DNA of 64,000 bases from an uncultured Clostridia bacterium. Lineage in GTDB: Bacteria > Bacillota > Clostridia > Monoglobales > Monoglobaceae. The DNA lies in NCBI GenBank assembly GCA_947625905.1, contig CANQQJ010000011.1, positions 1 through 64,000 of the forward strand, written 5' to 3'. A program made the translations under genes and the position numbers. Position 1 is the stretch's first letter. Each line of letters opens with the position of its first letter. Positions 8,531 through 16,965 of the stretch are shown in pieces. Under the pieces are notes generated by a model, which did no database searches, was not told the origin of the DNA, and worked only from the letters and a program-made list of their open reading frames with translations.

Positions 8531-10144
8531 TCAATCAATCTTCCCAATAAACCGATAATAAATCTCGATTTCCTGCGTCCTGTTGCCATCCGTGTCCTTG
8601 TAAGCCTCGTGAACGACGATTTTATCAATCAATTCGTTCAGCAGCGGCGCGGTAAGCTCGGTTAATTCAGTGTATTTGGAAATCAAGTCAATCCACTTCT
8701 GAGCGTCGTCCGCAGATCGCTCGAATCTGTCAAGCTCGGCTTGCAGATTTTCACCTTTTTCGTTTAATTCCGCCTGCTCCGCCTGATATTTCTGTGACAG
8801 CATTGTGAAATTGTACTCTGAAATTTTGTCGGTTGCTCTGTCCTCATACAGCTTTGAAAACAGATTATCAAGACTTGATTTTCTCTTTTGAGCCTTGTTA
8901 AGTTCCGTTTTTATCCGTTTTAACTCCGAGGCTCTCTTTGTGTCTCCGTTTTGGAGCAGTTTGTTTAACAGCTTGTCTTTATCGTTATGCGCTTGACCAA
9001 TCCAATACTGCAATCTCTCAAGTACAATTCCGTAAATTACATCTTGGCGCAAATAGTGCTGACTGCAGCAAGCGGCATTTGTTTCATTATACTTACTGCA
9101 ATAGTACGAAAACCATACGTCGTTTGTCCTTTTGCGATAGTGTGACGAAAGGCGCAGCACACGACCGCAATCGGCGCATTTGAGCAATCCCGCGAAAATG
9201 TTGTCGTGCTTTTTCTTATTCACGCGCTTGCGGCTTGTCCGTATTCTTTGAACAGCGTCCCATACTTCTTGTGAAATAAGCGGTTCATGAGTGTTCTCAA
9301 CTCTGAACCATTCCTCCTCCGGCTTTCTCTCGCATTTTCGATTTTTGAATGAAATTGTACTGTATTTGTAATGCACACTGTTACCGATGTAAACCTCATT
9401 GGACAGCAGATTTTTAATATACGCGTTCGACCATGTTTTTTCAATGTCGTTATTGATAATGTGGTCGTATTCACCGTTTTCGCGATGATGAAGCTGCGCC
9501 GGAGTCGGGATTTTGTTTTTATTCAGATACCCGCATATCTTAGCCGCACCCATCCCGTGCGCTGCCATATCGAATATCTTTTCGACAATCCAGCGAGTTT
9601 CTTCATTCGGAACGAGATGATCTTTTCTCTCACTGTCCTTTCTATATCCGAGCGGCGCTCGTGCCGTCGGATGCGAGCCGTTTGCGAACCTTGCCCGAAA
9701 AGCTGATTTTATCTTTTTACTTGTTTGCCTCGACTGCATTTCGTTAAGGATATTCAGAAACGGAGCAATCTCGTTTTCACCGTTCAGCGTGTCCACATTA
9801 TCATTTACAGCTATATACCGAACACCTTTTGACGGAAAATAGAAATCCGTATATTGACCGGTAAGAACGTAATTTCTACCGAGTCGGGATAGGTCTTTTG
9901 TAATAACGCAATTTATCTTTCCGTCCTCAATATCATCAATCATACGCTGAAAGTTTGGGCGGTCATAATTCGTGCCGGAGTAGCCGTCGTCGATATACTC
10001 GTCGACAATTGACCAGCCGCGCTCTTTTACATACTGCATCAAAAGCTGTCGCTGCGATGTTATGCTTGAGCTTTCGCCCTGCAATTCATCGTCCCTTGAA
10101 AGACGAAGGTACAGAGCCGTATTGTAATTCTGCAACTGTTTCAA
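8531..10144 (-). CDS. Large serine recombinase/integrase (537 aa)
   Basis: Site-specific integrase of the large serine recombinase family. The resolvase domain has YLRLSRDDE with Ser16 as the likely nucleophile, then DDGYSGTNY and KDLSRLGRNY. A recombinase domain follows, then a zinc ribbon (CADCG near residue 320, later cysteines YYC and CC), a coiled coil and a DUF4368-type C-terminus. Length is normal for the family. The start is TTG at 10144, because AAAAGGAGG lies 9 bases upstream and no ATG competes. The gene ends about 30 bases from the left junction. It is about as long as the recombinase it interrupts and related to it, but clearly distinct in sequence. It most likely catalysed insertion of this element. 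Confidence 0.95.
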   Translation of the reverse strand: MKQLQNYNTALYLRLSRDDELQGESSSITSQRQLLMQYVKERGWSIVDEYIDDGYSGTNYDRPNFQRMIDDIEDGKINCVITKDLSRLGRNYVLTGQYTDFYFPSKGVRYIAVNDNVDTLNGENEIAPFLNILNEMQSRQTSKKIKSAFRARFANGSHPTARAPLGYRKDSERKDHLVPNEETRWIVEKIFDMAAHGMGAAKICGYLNKNKIPTPAQLHHRENGEYDHIINNDIEKTWSNAYIKNLLSNEVYIGNSVHYKYSTISFKNRKCERKPEEEWFRVENTHEPLISQEVWDAVQRIRTSRKRVNKKKHDNIFAGLLKCADCGRVLRLSSHYRKRTNDVWFSYYCSKYNETNAACCSQHYLRQDVIYGIVLERLQYWIGQAHNDKDKLLNKLLQNGDTKRASELKRIKTELNKAQKRKSSLDNLFSKLYEDRATDKISEYNFTMLSQKYQAEQAELNEKGENLQAELDRFERSADDAQKWIDLISKYTELTELTAPLLNELIDKIVVHEAYKDTDGNRTQEIEIYYRFIGKID

Positions 10145-10177
10145 ATTCGTTTACCTCCTTTTCTTGAAACAGCTCAC

Positions 10178-10211
10178 GGTACAATACATTGTTTGATAAA
10201 AATATTGTACC
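10178..10211 (-). promoter_or_regulatory. Inverted repeat in LSR promoter region, putative operator
   Basis: GGTACAATA (10178-10186) and TATTGTACC (10203-10211) are perfect 9-bp inverted repeats separated by 16 bases, 34 bases upstream of the LSR start. Autoregulation of the integrase is a plausible role. Confidence 0.45.
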
Positions 10212-10228
10212 ATACCGCGAATTGTTTT

Positions 10229-10426
10229 TCAAGATTTTTCATTGATGTTCCAATCATATCGAATAACATTTTCAATTAAATGCTCTGTTGTTGCCTTGTT
10301 TTCAAAATGCTCTTTCAGAATGATAATGTTATTGCCGATTTTGCGTCGGTAAGTATTTTCGTCGGAAGTGTACGGCAAATGTTCCGCGCCGATTAACTCC
10401 CCGCATACAGCAGAATTGGATTGCAT
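10229..10426 (-). CDS. TnpW-like small transposon protein (65 aa)
   Basis: A 65-residue protein with a core RRKIGNNIIILKEHFENKAT then IENVIRYD, matching the pattern (R-K-I-G, F, A-T-E, I-R) that I associate with the TnpW family of transposon proteins. AAAGGAGG lies at a good distance before the ATG. It is co-directional with the LSR gene, 84 bases upstream. The split recombinase of the host element also has a TnpW-like neighbour, which supports the pairing. Role unknown. Confidence 0.6.
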   Translation of the reverse strand: MQSNSAVCGELIGAEHLPYTSDENTYRRKIGNNIIILKEHFENKATTEHLIENVIRYDWNINEKS

Positions 10427-10476
10427 TTATGCTGCGCCTCCTTTTGGTTATTCAGAGGAACGTGTGTATTAAATAC

Positions 10477-10642
10477 CCTCTACTATATGGAATGAAATCG
10501 GGGTTTTGTGAACCCTGTTTTGCGAAATTTTTTCTATTTTTCAAATATCCCTCTAATGTGTAGGCGTTGAAAAGCGCTGTTTGTACACGTCTGTTTTAAG
10601 TTTTGTTTGACTTTTTTGGATTGTCCTCTCACTTATATGGAA
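10477..10642 (+). repeat. Three short direct repeats, CCTCT...TATGG type
   Basis: CCTCTACTATATGGAA (10477-10492), CCTCTAATGTGTAGG (10550-10564) and CCTCTCACTTATATGGAA (10625-10642) are spaced 73 and 75 bases apart. The first and third are the most alike. Regular spacing suggests protein binding sites or degenerate duplications. Confidence 0.45.
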
Positions 10643-11087
10643 AAAATCAGCGGTTTTGAAGGGGTATTTGATGAAAAAAGTCGAAAGAATTTTTAATTTT
10701 CTACGTTTTTGACAGAAACAAAAATGAAATATTGAGCAAAAGTCACAGTAATACTATTCCAAAAAATCGTAAAACGGTAAATAATAAATGAAAAAAATAT
10801 TTATAATGACCTATATTTGCGTGTACCTTGCGTACAAGCGTACCGATATTCGGTACAGAAATACACTTGGTACGCGTACTTTTCGGATAACGTGCTATTT
10901 TATATAAGTGCGTAAGGCGACCTCATAAAATCGCGAAAAACTAAGCCGTGCAATCTTGGGCAAGCACTGCGTTCGTACACACAAAACGCTCGAAAATAAA
11001 AAATCCCGCTCGACGCGAGATTTCCATTTTTGCTTGTTGGGACTACCGCCCCAAACCCCAAGAACGGAGATTTCATCTCCGAGCTGC

Positions 11088-11107
11088 GCCTCGAAACGAG
11101 GCTTTTT
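11088..11107 (+). terminator. Rho-independent terminator before tyrosine recombinase
   Basis: GCCTCG-aaa-CGAGGC is followed by a run of T. It is one of four hairpins in a row; the next two are TTGCTCAA/TTGAGCAA and CCGACAA/TTGTCG. It would shield the tyrosine recombinase from upstream transcription. Confidence 0.55.
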
Positions 11108-11218
11108 TTACTTTTGCTCAACTTGAGCAAAGGTTTAACTTTCCGACAAATTGTCGAAAAGGCGGGAATGGAAATTTTACCGCCGTGGTAAAATATATGC
11201 ACAAGGAGTTGTTGAAAA

Positions 11219-12058
11219 ATGAAAAACATTACAATGAAAAATATCGAAAATTTTAAGAAGTATTTGCAAAATGAGGAACGCGCGGCGGCTACGACAGAAA
11301 AATACATCCGCGACATTTCCGCGTTTTCCGTATGGCTTGACGGGAAGGAATTTGACAAAGGTGTTGTGCTCGCCTATAAAGAGTATTTGATAGAACGATA
11401 TGCTCCGGCAAGCGTCAATTCCGTACTGTCGTCGCTAAACAGCTTTTTTCGATTCATGGAGTGGTATGACTGCCATGTAAAGACGCTGAAAATCCAAAGA
11501 CAAATTTTCGCGAAAAGTGAAAAGGAACTGACACAAGCGGAGTATGAAAAGCTGCTTAGCGCCGCACTCCGCAAAAACAACCGGCGGCTGTATTATCTGA
11601 TGCAGACAATATGCTCGACGGGCATACGAATATCAGAGCTTCGATACATTGATGCAGCAGCAGTGAAAAATGGACAAGCCACCATCCGCTGTAAAGGGAA
11701 AATGCGTATAGTGCTTCTTCCGAAGCAGCTTTGCAAAATGCTCAAAGGGTATCTGAAAGAACAGGGCATTACAGATGGAAGTGTGTTTCGGACAAAAACA
11801 GGTAAGCCGCTCGACAGGAGCAATATATGGAAAATGCTGAAAGCCTTATGCGAGAGCGCGGGCGTATCAAAGGACAAGGTGTTTCCGCATAACTTTCGCC
11901 ACCTGTTTGCGCGGACATATTATTCTCTGCAAAAGGATATTGTACGCCTTGCGGATATTCTCGGTCACGCAAGCGTGAACACTACAAGGATTTATACGAT
12001 GGAAAGCGGACAAATTCACCGTATGCAGATACAAAAATTAGGGCTGCTGCGATGCTGA
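11219..12058 (+). CDS. Tyrosine recombinase (279 aa), likely DNA invertase
   Basis: Phage-integrase/XerCD family. An N-terminal SAM-like core-binding domain (residues 5-95) is followed by the catalytic domain with the full set of residues: Arg137 (STGIRISEL), Lys159 or Lys161, His224 and Arg227 (HNFRH), His250 (LGHASV) and the nucleophile Tyr259 (RIYTM). AAGGAG precedes ATG 11219. The gene ends 9 bases before the first of two 24-bp inverted repeats that flank a consensus promoter, so it probably catalyses inversion of that promoter for the surface-protein genes downstream. It is not needed for integration, since the element already has an LSR. Being compact and free of an arm-binding domain fits XerC/D-like invertases. 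The role is inferred from position. Confidence 0.9.
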   Translation: MKNITMKNIENFKKYLQNEERAAATTEKYIRDISAFSVWLDGKEFDKGVVLAYKEYLIERYAPASVNSVLSSLNSFFRFMEWYDCHVKTLKIQRQIFAKSEKELTQAEYEKLLSAALRKNNRRLYYLMQTICSTGIRISELRYIDAAAVKNGQATIRCKGKMRIVLLPKQLCKMLKGYLKEQGITDGSVFRTKTGKPLDRSNIWKMLKALCESAGVSKDKVFPHNFRHLFARTYYSLQKDIVRLADILGHASVNTTRIYTMESGQIHRMQIQKLGLLRC

Positions 12059-12067
12059 AAAAGAAAA

Positions 12068-12091
12068 ACCACATAATGAAGATTATGTGGT
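12068..12091 (+). repeat. Left inverted repeat of invertible segment
   Basis: ACCACATAAT-GAAG-ATTATGTGGT. It is identical to the reverse complement of 12369-12392. There is no T run after it on the plus strand, which argues against a simple terminator for the recombinase. Confidence 0.85.
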
Positions 12092-12190
12092 TGACATCAG
12101 ATGGTAAAAGGAAAACCTGATAAGCTATCGCATAACGTACAATAAGCGTTTTGCTCTATCTGACGACCTAATACAAAAGGGAACATCATA

Positions 12191-12215
12191 AGACCGATAA
12201 AATCCTTTTCGGTCT
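12191..12215. terminator. Terminator-like hairpin inside invertible segment
   Basis: AGACCG (12191-12196) pairs with CGGTCT (12210-12215), followed by GTTTCTC. It lies between the recombinase and the promoter and would insulate the surface operon from recombinase read-through, so that expression depends on promoter orientation. Confidence 0.45.
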
Positions 12216-12302
12216 GTTTCTCATATATTTTTCTTTTCGGCGCAATTTTTTGTATAATATTTATAAAATTATGTATAGATTCTATAAAATCAGCGCAATT
12301 CA

Positions 12303-12331
12303 TTGACACATCTGCGTTTGAGTGATATAAT
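12303..12331 (+). promoter_or_regulatory. Perfect consensus promoter inside invertible segment
   Basis: TTGACA (12303-12308) and TATAAT (12326-12331) are separated by exactly 17 bases, an exact sigma-A consensus, directed at the genes starting at 12447 and 12628. The transcript would begin near 12338 and include the right inverted repeat in its leader. Confidence 0.8.
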
Positions 12332-12368
12332 GATTTATGTCTAGTTTAAATTACATTCGCATTGTTTT

Positions 12369-12392
12369 ACCACATAATCTTCATTATGTGGT
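12369..12392 (-). repeat. Right inverted repeat of invertible segment
   Basis: ACCACATAAT-CTTC-ATTATGTGGT on the plus strand, the exact reverse complement of 12068-12091. In the ON orientation it is transcribed as a hairpin in the leader of the surface operon. Confidence 0.85.
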
Positions 12393-12446
12393 AACATGAC
12401 GAACATATTTAAGCTACAACAATATACTGCAAGGAGGGTTTAGTTA

Positions 12447-12539
12447 ATGACAGGCGAGATGATTTGCGGACTTGCCGGAAATCACCGAAATTTGGCAGAT
12501 TCTTTTTGCGACGAAGCCATTTTTCGGGGGGGGGGGTAG
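12447..12539 (+). CDS. 30-residue leader ORF ending in an 11-G tract
   Basis: An AAGGAGG ribosome binding site (12431-12437) precedes ATG 12447 at good spacing. The ORF (MTGEMICGLAGN...) runs into eleven consecutive G (12526-12536) and meets TAG directly after them. If the tract had ten G (or thirteen), the frame would instead continue through TTTAAA into the ATG of the SLH protein at 12628 without a stop. The G tract is therefore placed where slippage would fuse or separate the two frames. The ORF could act by translational coupling or as an N-terminal extension. No homology was recognised. Confidence 0.5.
   Translation: MTGEMICGLAGNHRNLADSFCDEAIFRGGG
12526..12536 (+). repeat. Poly-G tract (11 G), possible contingency tract
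   Basis: Eleven G in a row occur once in this window. Homopolymeric G tracts of this size are prone to slipped-strand mispairing and underlie phase variation in several bacteria. Tract length may also be misread by sequencing. Confidence 0.7.
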
Positions 12540-12627
12540 TGCTATAAGATACATCGTAAAAATCAAAGAAAGGATGTGGTTCACGTCAAATATACTGCTA
12601 AACAAAATCAGAAAGGAGAATTTTAAA

Positions 12628-15600
12628 ATGAAAAAAAGATTTTTATCAGCCATGCTGGTAATAAGCATGTTGCTGACAATGTTGCCCAACGCTGTTTTCG
12701 CGCTTGGACAGAACCCATTTATCGATATTGAAACAAACTCTTGGTATTATGAAGACGTAAATTTTGTTACGGATAACGGGTACTTCTACGGTGTCAGCGA
12801 TACGGAGTTCGACCCCGAAGGCACAATGACGAGAGCTATGTTCGTTACGGTTATAGCTCGTTACTGCGAGGCTCAGGTTGACAATACCGTGAGCAGCTTT
12901 AACGATATTCCGGCGGATACATGGTACACCGGCTCGGTAACATGGGCTGCGGAGAACGACATCGTGGCGGGTATCGGCGACGGTAACTTTGATCCCGATT
13001 CACCCGTAACGCGCGAGCAGATGTCGGCTATAATCGACAGATTTGTCTCATGGTATCAGACGGAACACAACGTCAGACACCGCGCGGACGGCACGGCGGT
13101 AACGTTTCCCGACGAGAGCGACATAAGCGCTTACGCTTCGGAGGCGGTGGATAACTGCCAGATATACGGACTCATATACGGATTCGACGACGGCATGTTC
13201 TATCCCGACAATTCGTCCACGCGCGCGCAGGTGGCGGCGATTATACACAGAATAGAGTGGATATCCGATGCCGCGCCGACGCTTACGCCTTCTGCTTCAG
13301 CCGAGCCTAAGGGCTATACGGTAACGCTTTACAATCAGGACGAGGTATACGCGACGGCGACGGTAGAACCCGGAAAGACATATAAAATTCCCGCGAATCC
13401 GAAAAGAACGGGATATACCTTCCAAGGCTGGTCCGAGACAAAGGACGGACAGGTAAACAGCGAATACAAGTCGGGTAAGGAAATCACCGTCAACGGAGAT
13501 TTGACGCTTTACGCCGTATGGAAAGCCGCGGGCGGCGGCGGTGGCGGCGGTGGCGGCGGTCACAAACCGACGGTTACAGCGTCTCCCACGCCGAGCGTGA
13601 CGCCATCGCCTTCACCGAGCGCGAGTCCATCACCCTCGCCTGCGGCGGATCGTACGCTGACGCTTGACCTGAACTTTGAGGGAGGCACAAAGACGACCCG
13701 AACCGTTACGGAAGCAGAGAATTTTGAATACACGCTTGAAGAAAGTGATAAGCCGACGCGTGACGGATACACCTTTGCCGGCTGGGCTGACACAAAGGAC
13801 GCGACAGAGGCAGAGTACAACGCCGGCGATAAGGTTGAGGTGGCCGAAAGTGGCACAACCATTTACGCGGTATGGGAATTTACGGTTACGCTGCACCTGA
13901 ATTATGAAGAGGATGAAGCGGACATTTGGGATACGTATACGGGACTTGCCGGCACCGAATACAGCATCAAGGAAAACCCCGTACGCGAAGGATATACTTT
14001 CTTAGGTTGGTCCGCAACCGAGGAGGGTACACCCGATAACCAATACATAGCAGGCGCTGAAATCACCGCTAATTTGGACTTATACGCGCAATGGTCGAAA
14101 AACGGAGCGCTTACGCTGGAATCCGGAAATTACGGCAGTTACGGTGAGAATGAAAGCAAGGAGTGTACGCCTACCGAGGGCAAATACACGCTCACCGATG
14201 CTGATATGCCTACGGTTACAGACCCTTATGCAAAATTCGGCGGCTGGATTGACCCGACAGACACGACCGAAACAGTGTACAACGTCGGAGATGTAGTTGA
14301 AGTACCCGAGGAAGGAAAGACACTTTATGCGGTATGGAAGGTTGACTATATCGGAAAAGCAGTTGCAGCGACAGCCGGTTGGGCAGACAGCGAGATTGAC
14401 ACAAAGGTCAATGCGGGAGTTGGCGCGCTGATAGGATTTATTAACGACGATCTTATCAAGAAGCTCCCCGATGAGCAACAGGAACTTGTCGAATTCAACT
14501 ATGACGAGGATAATCCGCCGTTTAAGCTCGAAATAAACTACGATACTGTTAATGCGCCGACAAAGACAGAGCAGGGAGCGCGTACGGTTAACGTGACTAT
14601 CGACGCCAAGACTACCACACCATCCACGCTGGCTCTGTCCGAGTTCGCTATCCGCTACGCTATGCTTATGATAGACAGCACACAGCCGGATTATGACGCG
14701 AACAGCGCAAAGCAGGTAATCAAAGAAATGATTGCCGATGTTATCAACGGTATGGAGCTGGAAGACGTTGAAAACCTCACCACGGATACAGTTACAAAAG
14801 CCAAGCTCGAGGAGCTTGTAAACGAGCTTGCGGCAGATTACATCGCGGGCTTCAAGGATAACTGGAGAAATCTTGCGGGAAACGGCATATGTATAACAAA
14901 TATGCTTGCGACAGCGGGTGACACCACGATTGCGGACGCACATGTCGGAGATATTACAAAGGACGACGTAAAGAACGCCATAATGACGCTTCTCCAAGAG
15001 CTTAAGAATGACGCCGCGAACCAAACAAAATGGACAAACGCGCTTAGTCTGAATGTTCCGGTAAAGGTAGTGTTCACGCCTGCGGAGTCGATCGAGGATT
15101 CGTATTACACGGAAGAAACTGCGGACGAGGATCTGTTCCCGACCGAGTATAAAGTAAACTTCACCGTGAACGCGGAAAGCGCTGACAGCGCCGTAGGAGC
15201 TCAAGACCATTATCTTGAATACAAATTCGATCAGACCAAGAAAGAGAGCTTTATTAAGGTAATTCTGCCGGAAAAGGTTAAGACAGCGTATGACAGCAAG
15301 GTTCCCGCAAAGCTCGATGAGCTGATTAAGAGCAACACGGTTACAACCAAGCTGCAGAGCGTAATTGACAGCGCAAAGGGTGACTTTGAGAACCAGCTTA
15401 CGAGCAAAGTCGATGCTATGTCACAAGATTTCGGTATAGATGTTAGCGGCATTAAGACAACTTTAAACGAGAATATCAGCAACTGGCTTATAGCGAATAA
15501 TCTGACAGGTGCCGGTCTTACCAATAGCTTCGTCTACAAGAGAATGACAGGTGAAGTTCCTAATGCAGAACCCGAAAATAATACAAGTCTTATGGAAGTT

Positions 15601-16857
15601 GTCGATGGGGTTGTCTTAGCTTTGCGCACTAAGCTTAACAACGAGATAGAAAGCGCACCTGGCAATACGATTCCGTGGACAGTCGAAACGGGTATTCCTC
15701 TTATGCCCAGTGTCACTGTACAGATAAAAGTAGACGACACCATGAATGTTCAGAAGATTATAAATAATGCGATTGCCGGTGCTGAACCCGGGCAATTATC
15801 TTCGGCTATTGACGGTGTGATTGATACTTTTAAAGCGGCAGTTAATGCAAAGACATCAGAAGAGCTTGAACAAATGGCAATAGACTCTTTGGATCCGACA
15901 ACAGCAAGTATGGCGCGGGATAAAATAAAAGGCAAGGGAGATAAAATCAAACAAGAGATGCTTTCCCATGCTGAAGAAAAACTTTCAGCTGTCACCACGC
16001 TTTCAAGCAAACTTAAAGAATTTGAGACAGACGACAATAATATGATTAAGGCTTTGATAAAGTATCTTGAAGCTTCTTTGATTGACGCTAAAGCTGGAAA
16101 TGGGGGAACAAATGCAGAGCAAACGAGACCTGCGTTGATCGCCGCAGTTGCGGATACGATTTACAACAAGGTTGGCGCTTACAAACCTGCGGTAGATTTG
16201 CTGCAGAAGTTCAAGAGCTTTGACAATGTATGGAATATGCACCTGAACGGCATAACAACGCAAATGACGGAAAATAAGGATCTTGTTATGCAGGTTATCG
16301 ACGCCGACTTGTGGACTACCGTCTCGGATTATGTCGAGAAGGCTCAAACTGCGCTTGAAAACGGCAAGATTGGCAACACGTCCATTCCGATGTGGAACAG
16401 ACTGCAGAAGGTCACGCTGACAATCGACGACGGATCATCTGATGATCCCACACCGATTGATGTAGCTTCGCTCAAGGAAGATCTTACAGGGCTCAAGACA
16501 GCGGTTGATAATGCGAAGACAGCGGCGGAGACCTTGGCAGGTGATTCGACAAATACGGATTATCAGACAGCGTACAGCGAGGCTTACGATGCTGTTGTGA
16601 ACGCGCTTCAAGATATTCTCAACAAATACAGTATCGGAAACCTGAGTCTCTCGTCATTCGCGGATTGCTCGGATGCGGGTAACCCGAACATTGACGGCGT
16701 GCTTATCACAGGTACGTACAACAATCACGAGCTCAGCTTCTACCTCGTGCTCGAGCGCGGCTGGCTCGAAGCACCTGCGGGAACAATCTTTCCCGAGGCG
16801 ACGGGCAGTTCGGTGCTCCCGGAAACGTCGGCAGTCCCGGCGGCTCCGATCGAGTGA
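12628..16857 (+). CDS. SLH-anchored surface protein with InlB-type repeats (1409 aa)
   Basis: The signal peptide (MKKRFLSAMLVISMLL... to VFA) is followed by three SLH domains (about residues 27-205; FIDIETNSWYYEDV, FNDIPADTWYTGSV, FPDESDISAYASEA), which bind pyruvylated secondary cell wall polymers. Listeria-Bacteroides/InlB B-type repeats (GYTFQGW, GYTFAGW, GYTFLGW, each ending YAVW or YAQW) surround a poly-Gly linker and a Pro/Ser/Thr spacer. The remaining 800 residues are a mainly helical, unrecognised region. The start is ATG 12628 because AAAGGAG lies just before it and a signal peptide begins there; the upstream frame-open extension from 12472 has no ribosome binding site. The likely role is an adhesin or scaffold under control of the invertible promoter. 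Confidence 0.9.
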   Translation: MKKRFLSAMLVISMLLTMLPNAVFALGQNPFIDIETNSWYYEDVNFVTDNGYFYGVSDTEFDPEGTMTRAMFVTVIARYCEAQVDNTVSSFNDIPADTWYTGSVTWAAENDIVAGIGDGNFDPDSPVTREQMSAIIDRFVSWYQTEHNVRHRADGTAVTFPDESDISAYASEAVDNCQIYGLIYGFDDGMFYPDNSSTRAQVAAIIHRIEWISDAAPTLTPSASAEPKGYTVTLYNQDEVYATATVEPGKTYKIPANPKRTGYTFQGWSETKDGQVNSEYKSGKEITVNGDLTLYAVWKAAGGGGGGGGGGHKPTVTASPTPSVTPSPSPSASPSPSPAADRTLTLDLNFEGGTKTTRTVTEAENFEYTLEESDKPTRDGYTFAGWADTKDATEAEYNAGDKVEVAESGTTIYAVWEFTVTLHLNYEEDEADIWDTYTGLAGTEYSIKENPVREGYTFLGWSATEEGTPDNQYIAGAEITANLDLYAQWSKNGALTLESGNYGSYGENESKECTPTEGKYTLTDADMPTVTDPYAKFGGWIDPTDTTETVYNVGDVVEVPEEGKTLYAVWKVDYIGKAVAATAGWADSEIDTKVNAGVGALIGFINDDLIKKLPDEQQELVEFNYDEDNPPFKLEINYDTVNAPTKTEQGARTVNVTIDAKTTTPSTLALSEFAIRYAMLMIDSTQPDYDANSAKQVIKEMIADVINGMELEDVENLTTDTVTKAKLEELVNELAADYIAGFKDNWRNLAGNGICITNMLATAGDTTIADAHVGDITKDDVKNAIMTLLQELKNDAANQTKWTNALSLNVPVKVVFTPAESIEDSYYTEETADEDLFPTEYKVNFTVNAESADSAVGAQDHYLEYKFDQTKKESFIKVILPEKVKTAYDSKVPAKLDELIKSNTVTTKLQSVIDSAKGDFENQLTSKVDAMSQDFGIDVSGIKTTLNENISNWLIANNLTGAGLTNSFVYKRMTGEVPNAEPENNTSLMEVVDGVVLALRTKLNNEIESAPGNTIPWTVETGIPLMPSVTVQIKVDDTMNVQKIINNAIAGAEPGQLSSAIDGVIDTFKAAVNAKTSEELEQMAIDSLDPTTASMARDKIKGKGDKIKQEMLSHAEEKLSAVTTLSSKLKEFETDDNNMIKALIKYLEASLIDAKAGNGGTNAEQTRPALIAAVADTIYNKVGAYKPAVDLLQKFKSFDNVWNMHLNGITTQMTENKDLVMQVIDADLWTTVSDYVEKAQTALENGKIGNTSIPMWNRLQKVTLTIDDGSSDDPTPIDVASLKEDLTGLKTAVDNAKTAAETLAGDSTNTDYQTAYSEAYDAVVNALQDILNKYSIGNLSLSSFADCSDAGNPNIDGVLITGTYNNHELSFYLVLERGWLEAPAGTIFPEATGSSVLPETSAVPAAPIE

Positions 16858-16908
16858 AACAATACAGTATAAAAAACAGAGCATAAAAAAAATCAACCGG
16901 CAGCGCTT

Positions 16909-16932
16909 ACGGATTGGGATTCCCCAATCCGT
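16909..16932 (+). other. Intercistronic hairpin between the two surface genes
   Basis: ACGGATTGGG pairs with CCCAATCCGT (10 bp, loop of four). No T run follows, so it is more likely an mRNA stability or partial attenuation element than a full terminator. Both genes can be one transcript. Confidence 0.45.
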
Positions 16933-16965
16933 TGGCGTATGCCGATATAAGGAGATGACTTTATT

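Larger units (their letters stand above)
10427..11218. other. Long non-coding spacer with repeats and hairpins
   Basis: No convincing gene. It contains three spaced CCTCT-type repeats (10477, 10550, 10625), six GTAC tetramers within about 55 bases (10823-10879), and a run of four short hairpins (11055-11160), one being GCCTCGaaaCGAGGC followed by seven T. This density of sites before a recombinase gene suggests a control region or a transfer origin, but nothing was matched to a known element. Confidence 0.5.
12068..12392. promoter_or_regulatory. Putative invertible promoter segment (ON orientation)
   Basis: Two 24-bp sequences, 12068-12091 and 12369-12392, are exact reverse complements. Each is itself a near palindrome: ACCACATAAT, four central bases, ATTATGTGGT, with centre GAAG on the left and CTTC on the right. 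That layout (about 10-bp arms around a short asymmetric core) is what Xer-type tyrosine recombinases use, and opposite cores predict inversion rather than excision. The 277 bases between hold a consensus promoter pointing right, toward the giant surface genes, and a terminator-like hairpin (12191-12215) behind it. Inversion would turn the promoter toward the recombinase 3' end and silence the operon. Confidence 0.8.

Noticed and set aside
10948..11256. 102-codon ORF overlapping the hairpin array
   Set aside because: It crosses a terminator and the recombinase start and has no ribosome binding site; its composition is that of random sequence.
12068..12091. Left repeat as simple terminator of the tyrosine recombinase
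   Set aside because: There is no T run on the plus strand, and an exact inverted copy 277 bases away brackets a consensus promoter.
12097..12309. 70-codon minus-strand ORF filling the invertible segment
   Set aside because: No ribosome binding site, start overlaps the -35 box of the promoter, and the sequence resembles no family. The promoter reading explains the region better.
12472..12627. Upstream start for the SLH protein, adding 52 residues
   Set aside because: No ribosome binding site at 12472; the signal peptide and a strong ribosome binding site lie at 12628. The open frame matters only for the G-tract idea.
13530..13560. GGC/GGT run in the SLH gene as a slippage tract
   Set aside because: It is a codon-level Gly repeat; length change would mainly keep the frame and simply alter linker length.
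14080..15210. 376-codon minus-strand ORF inside the SLH/InlB gene
   Set aside because: Cys/Arg/Val-rich antisense shadow of a long real gene, with no start signals.
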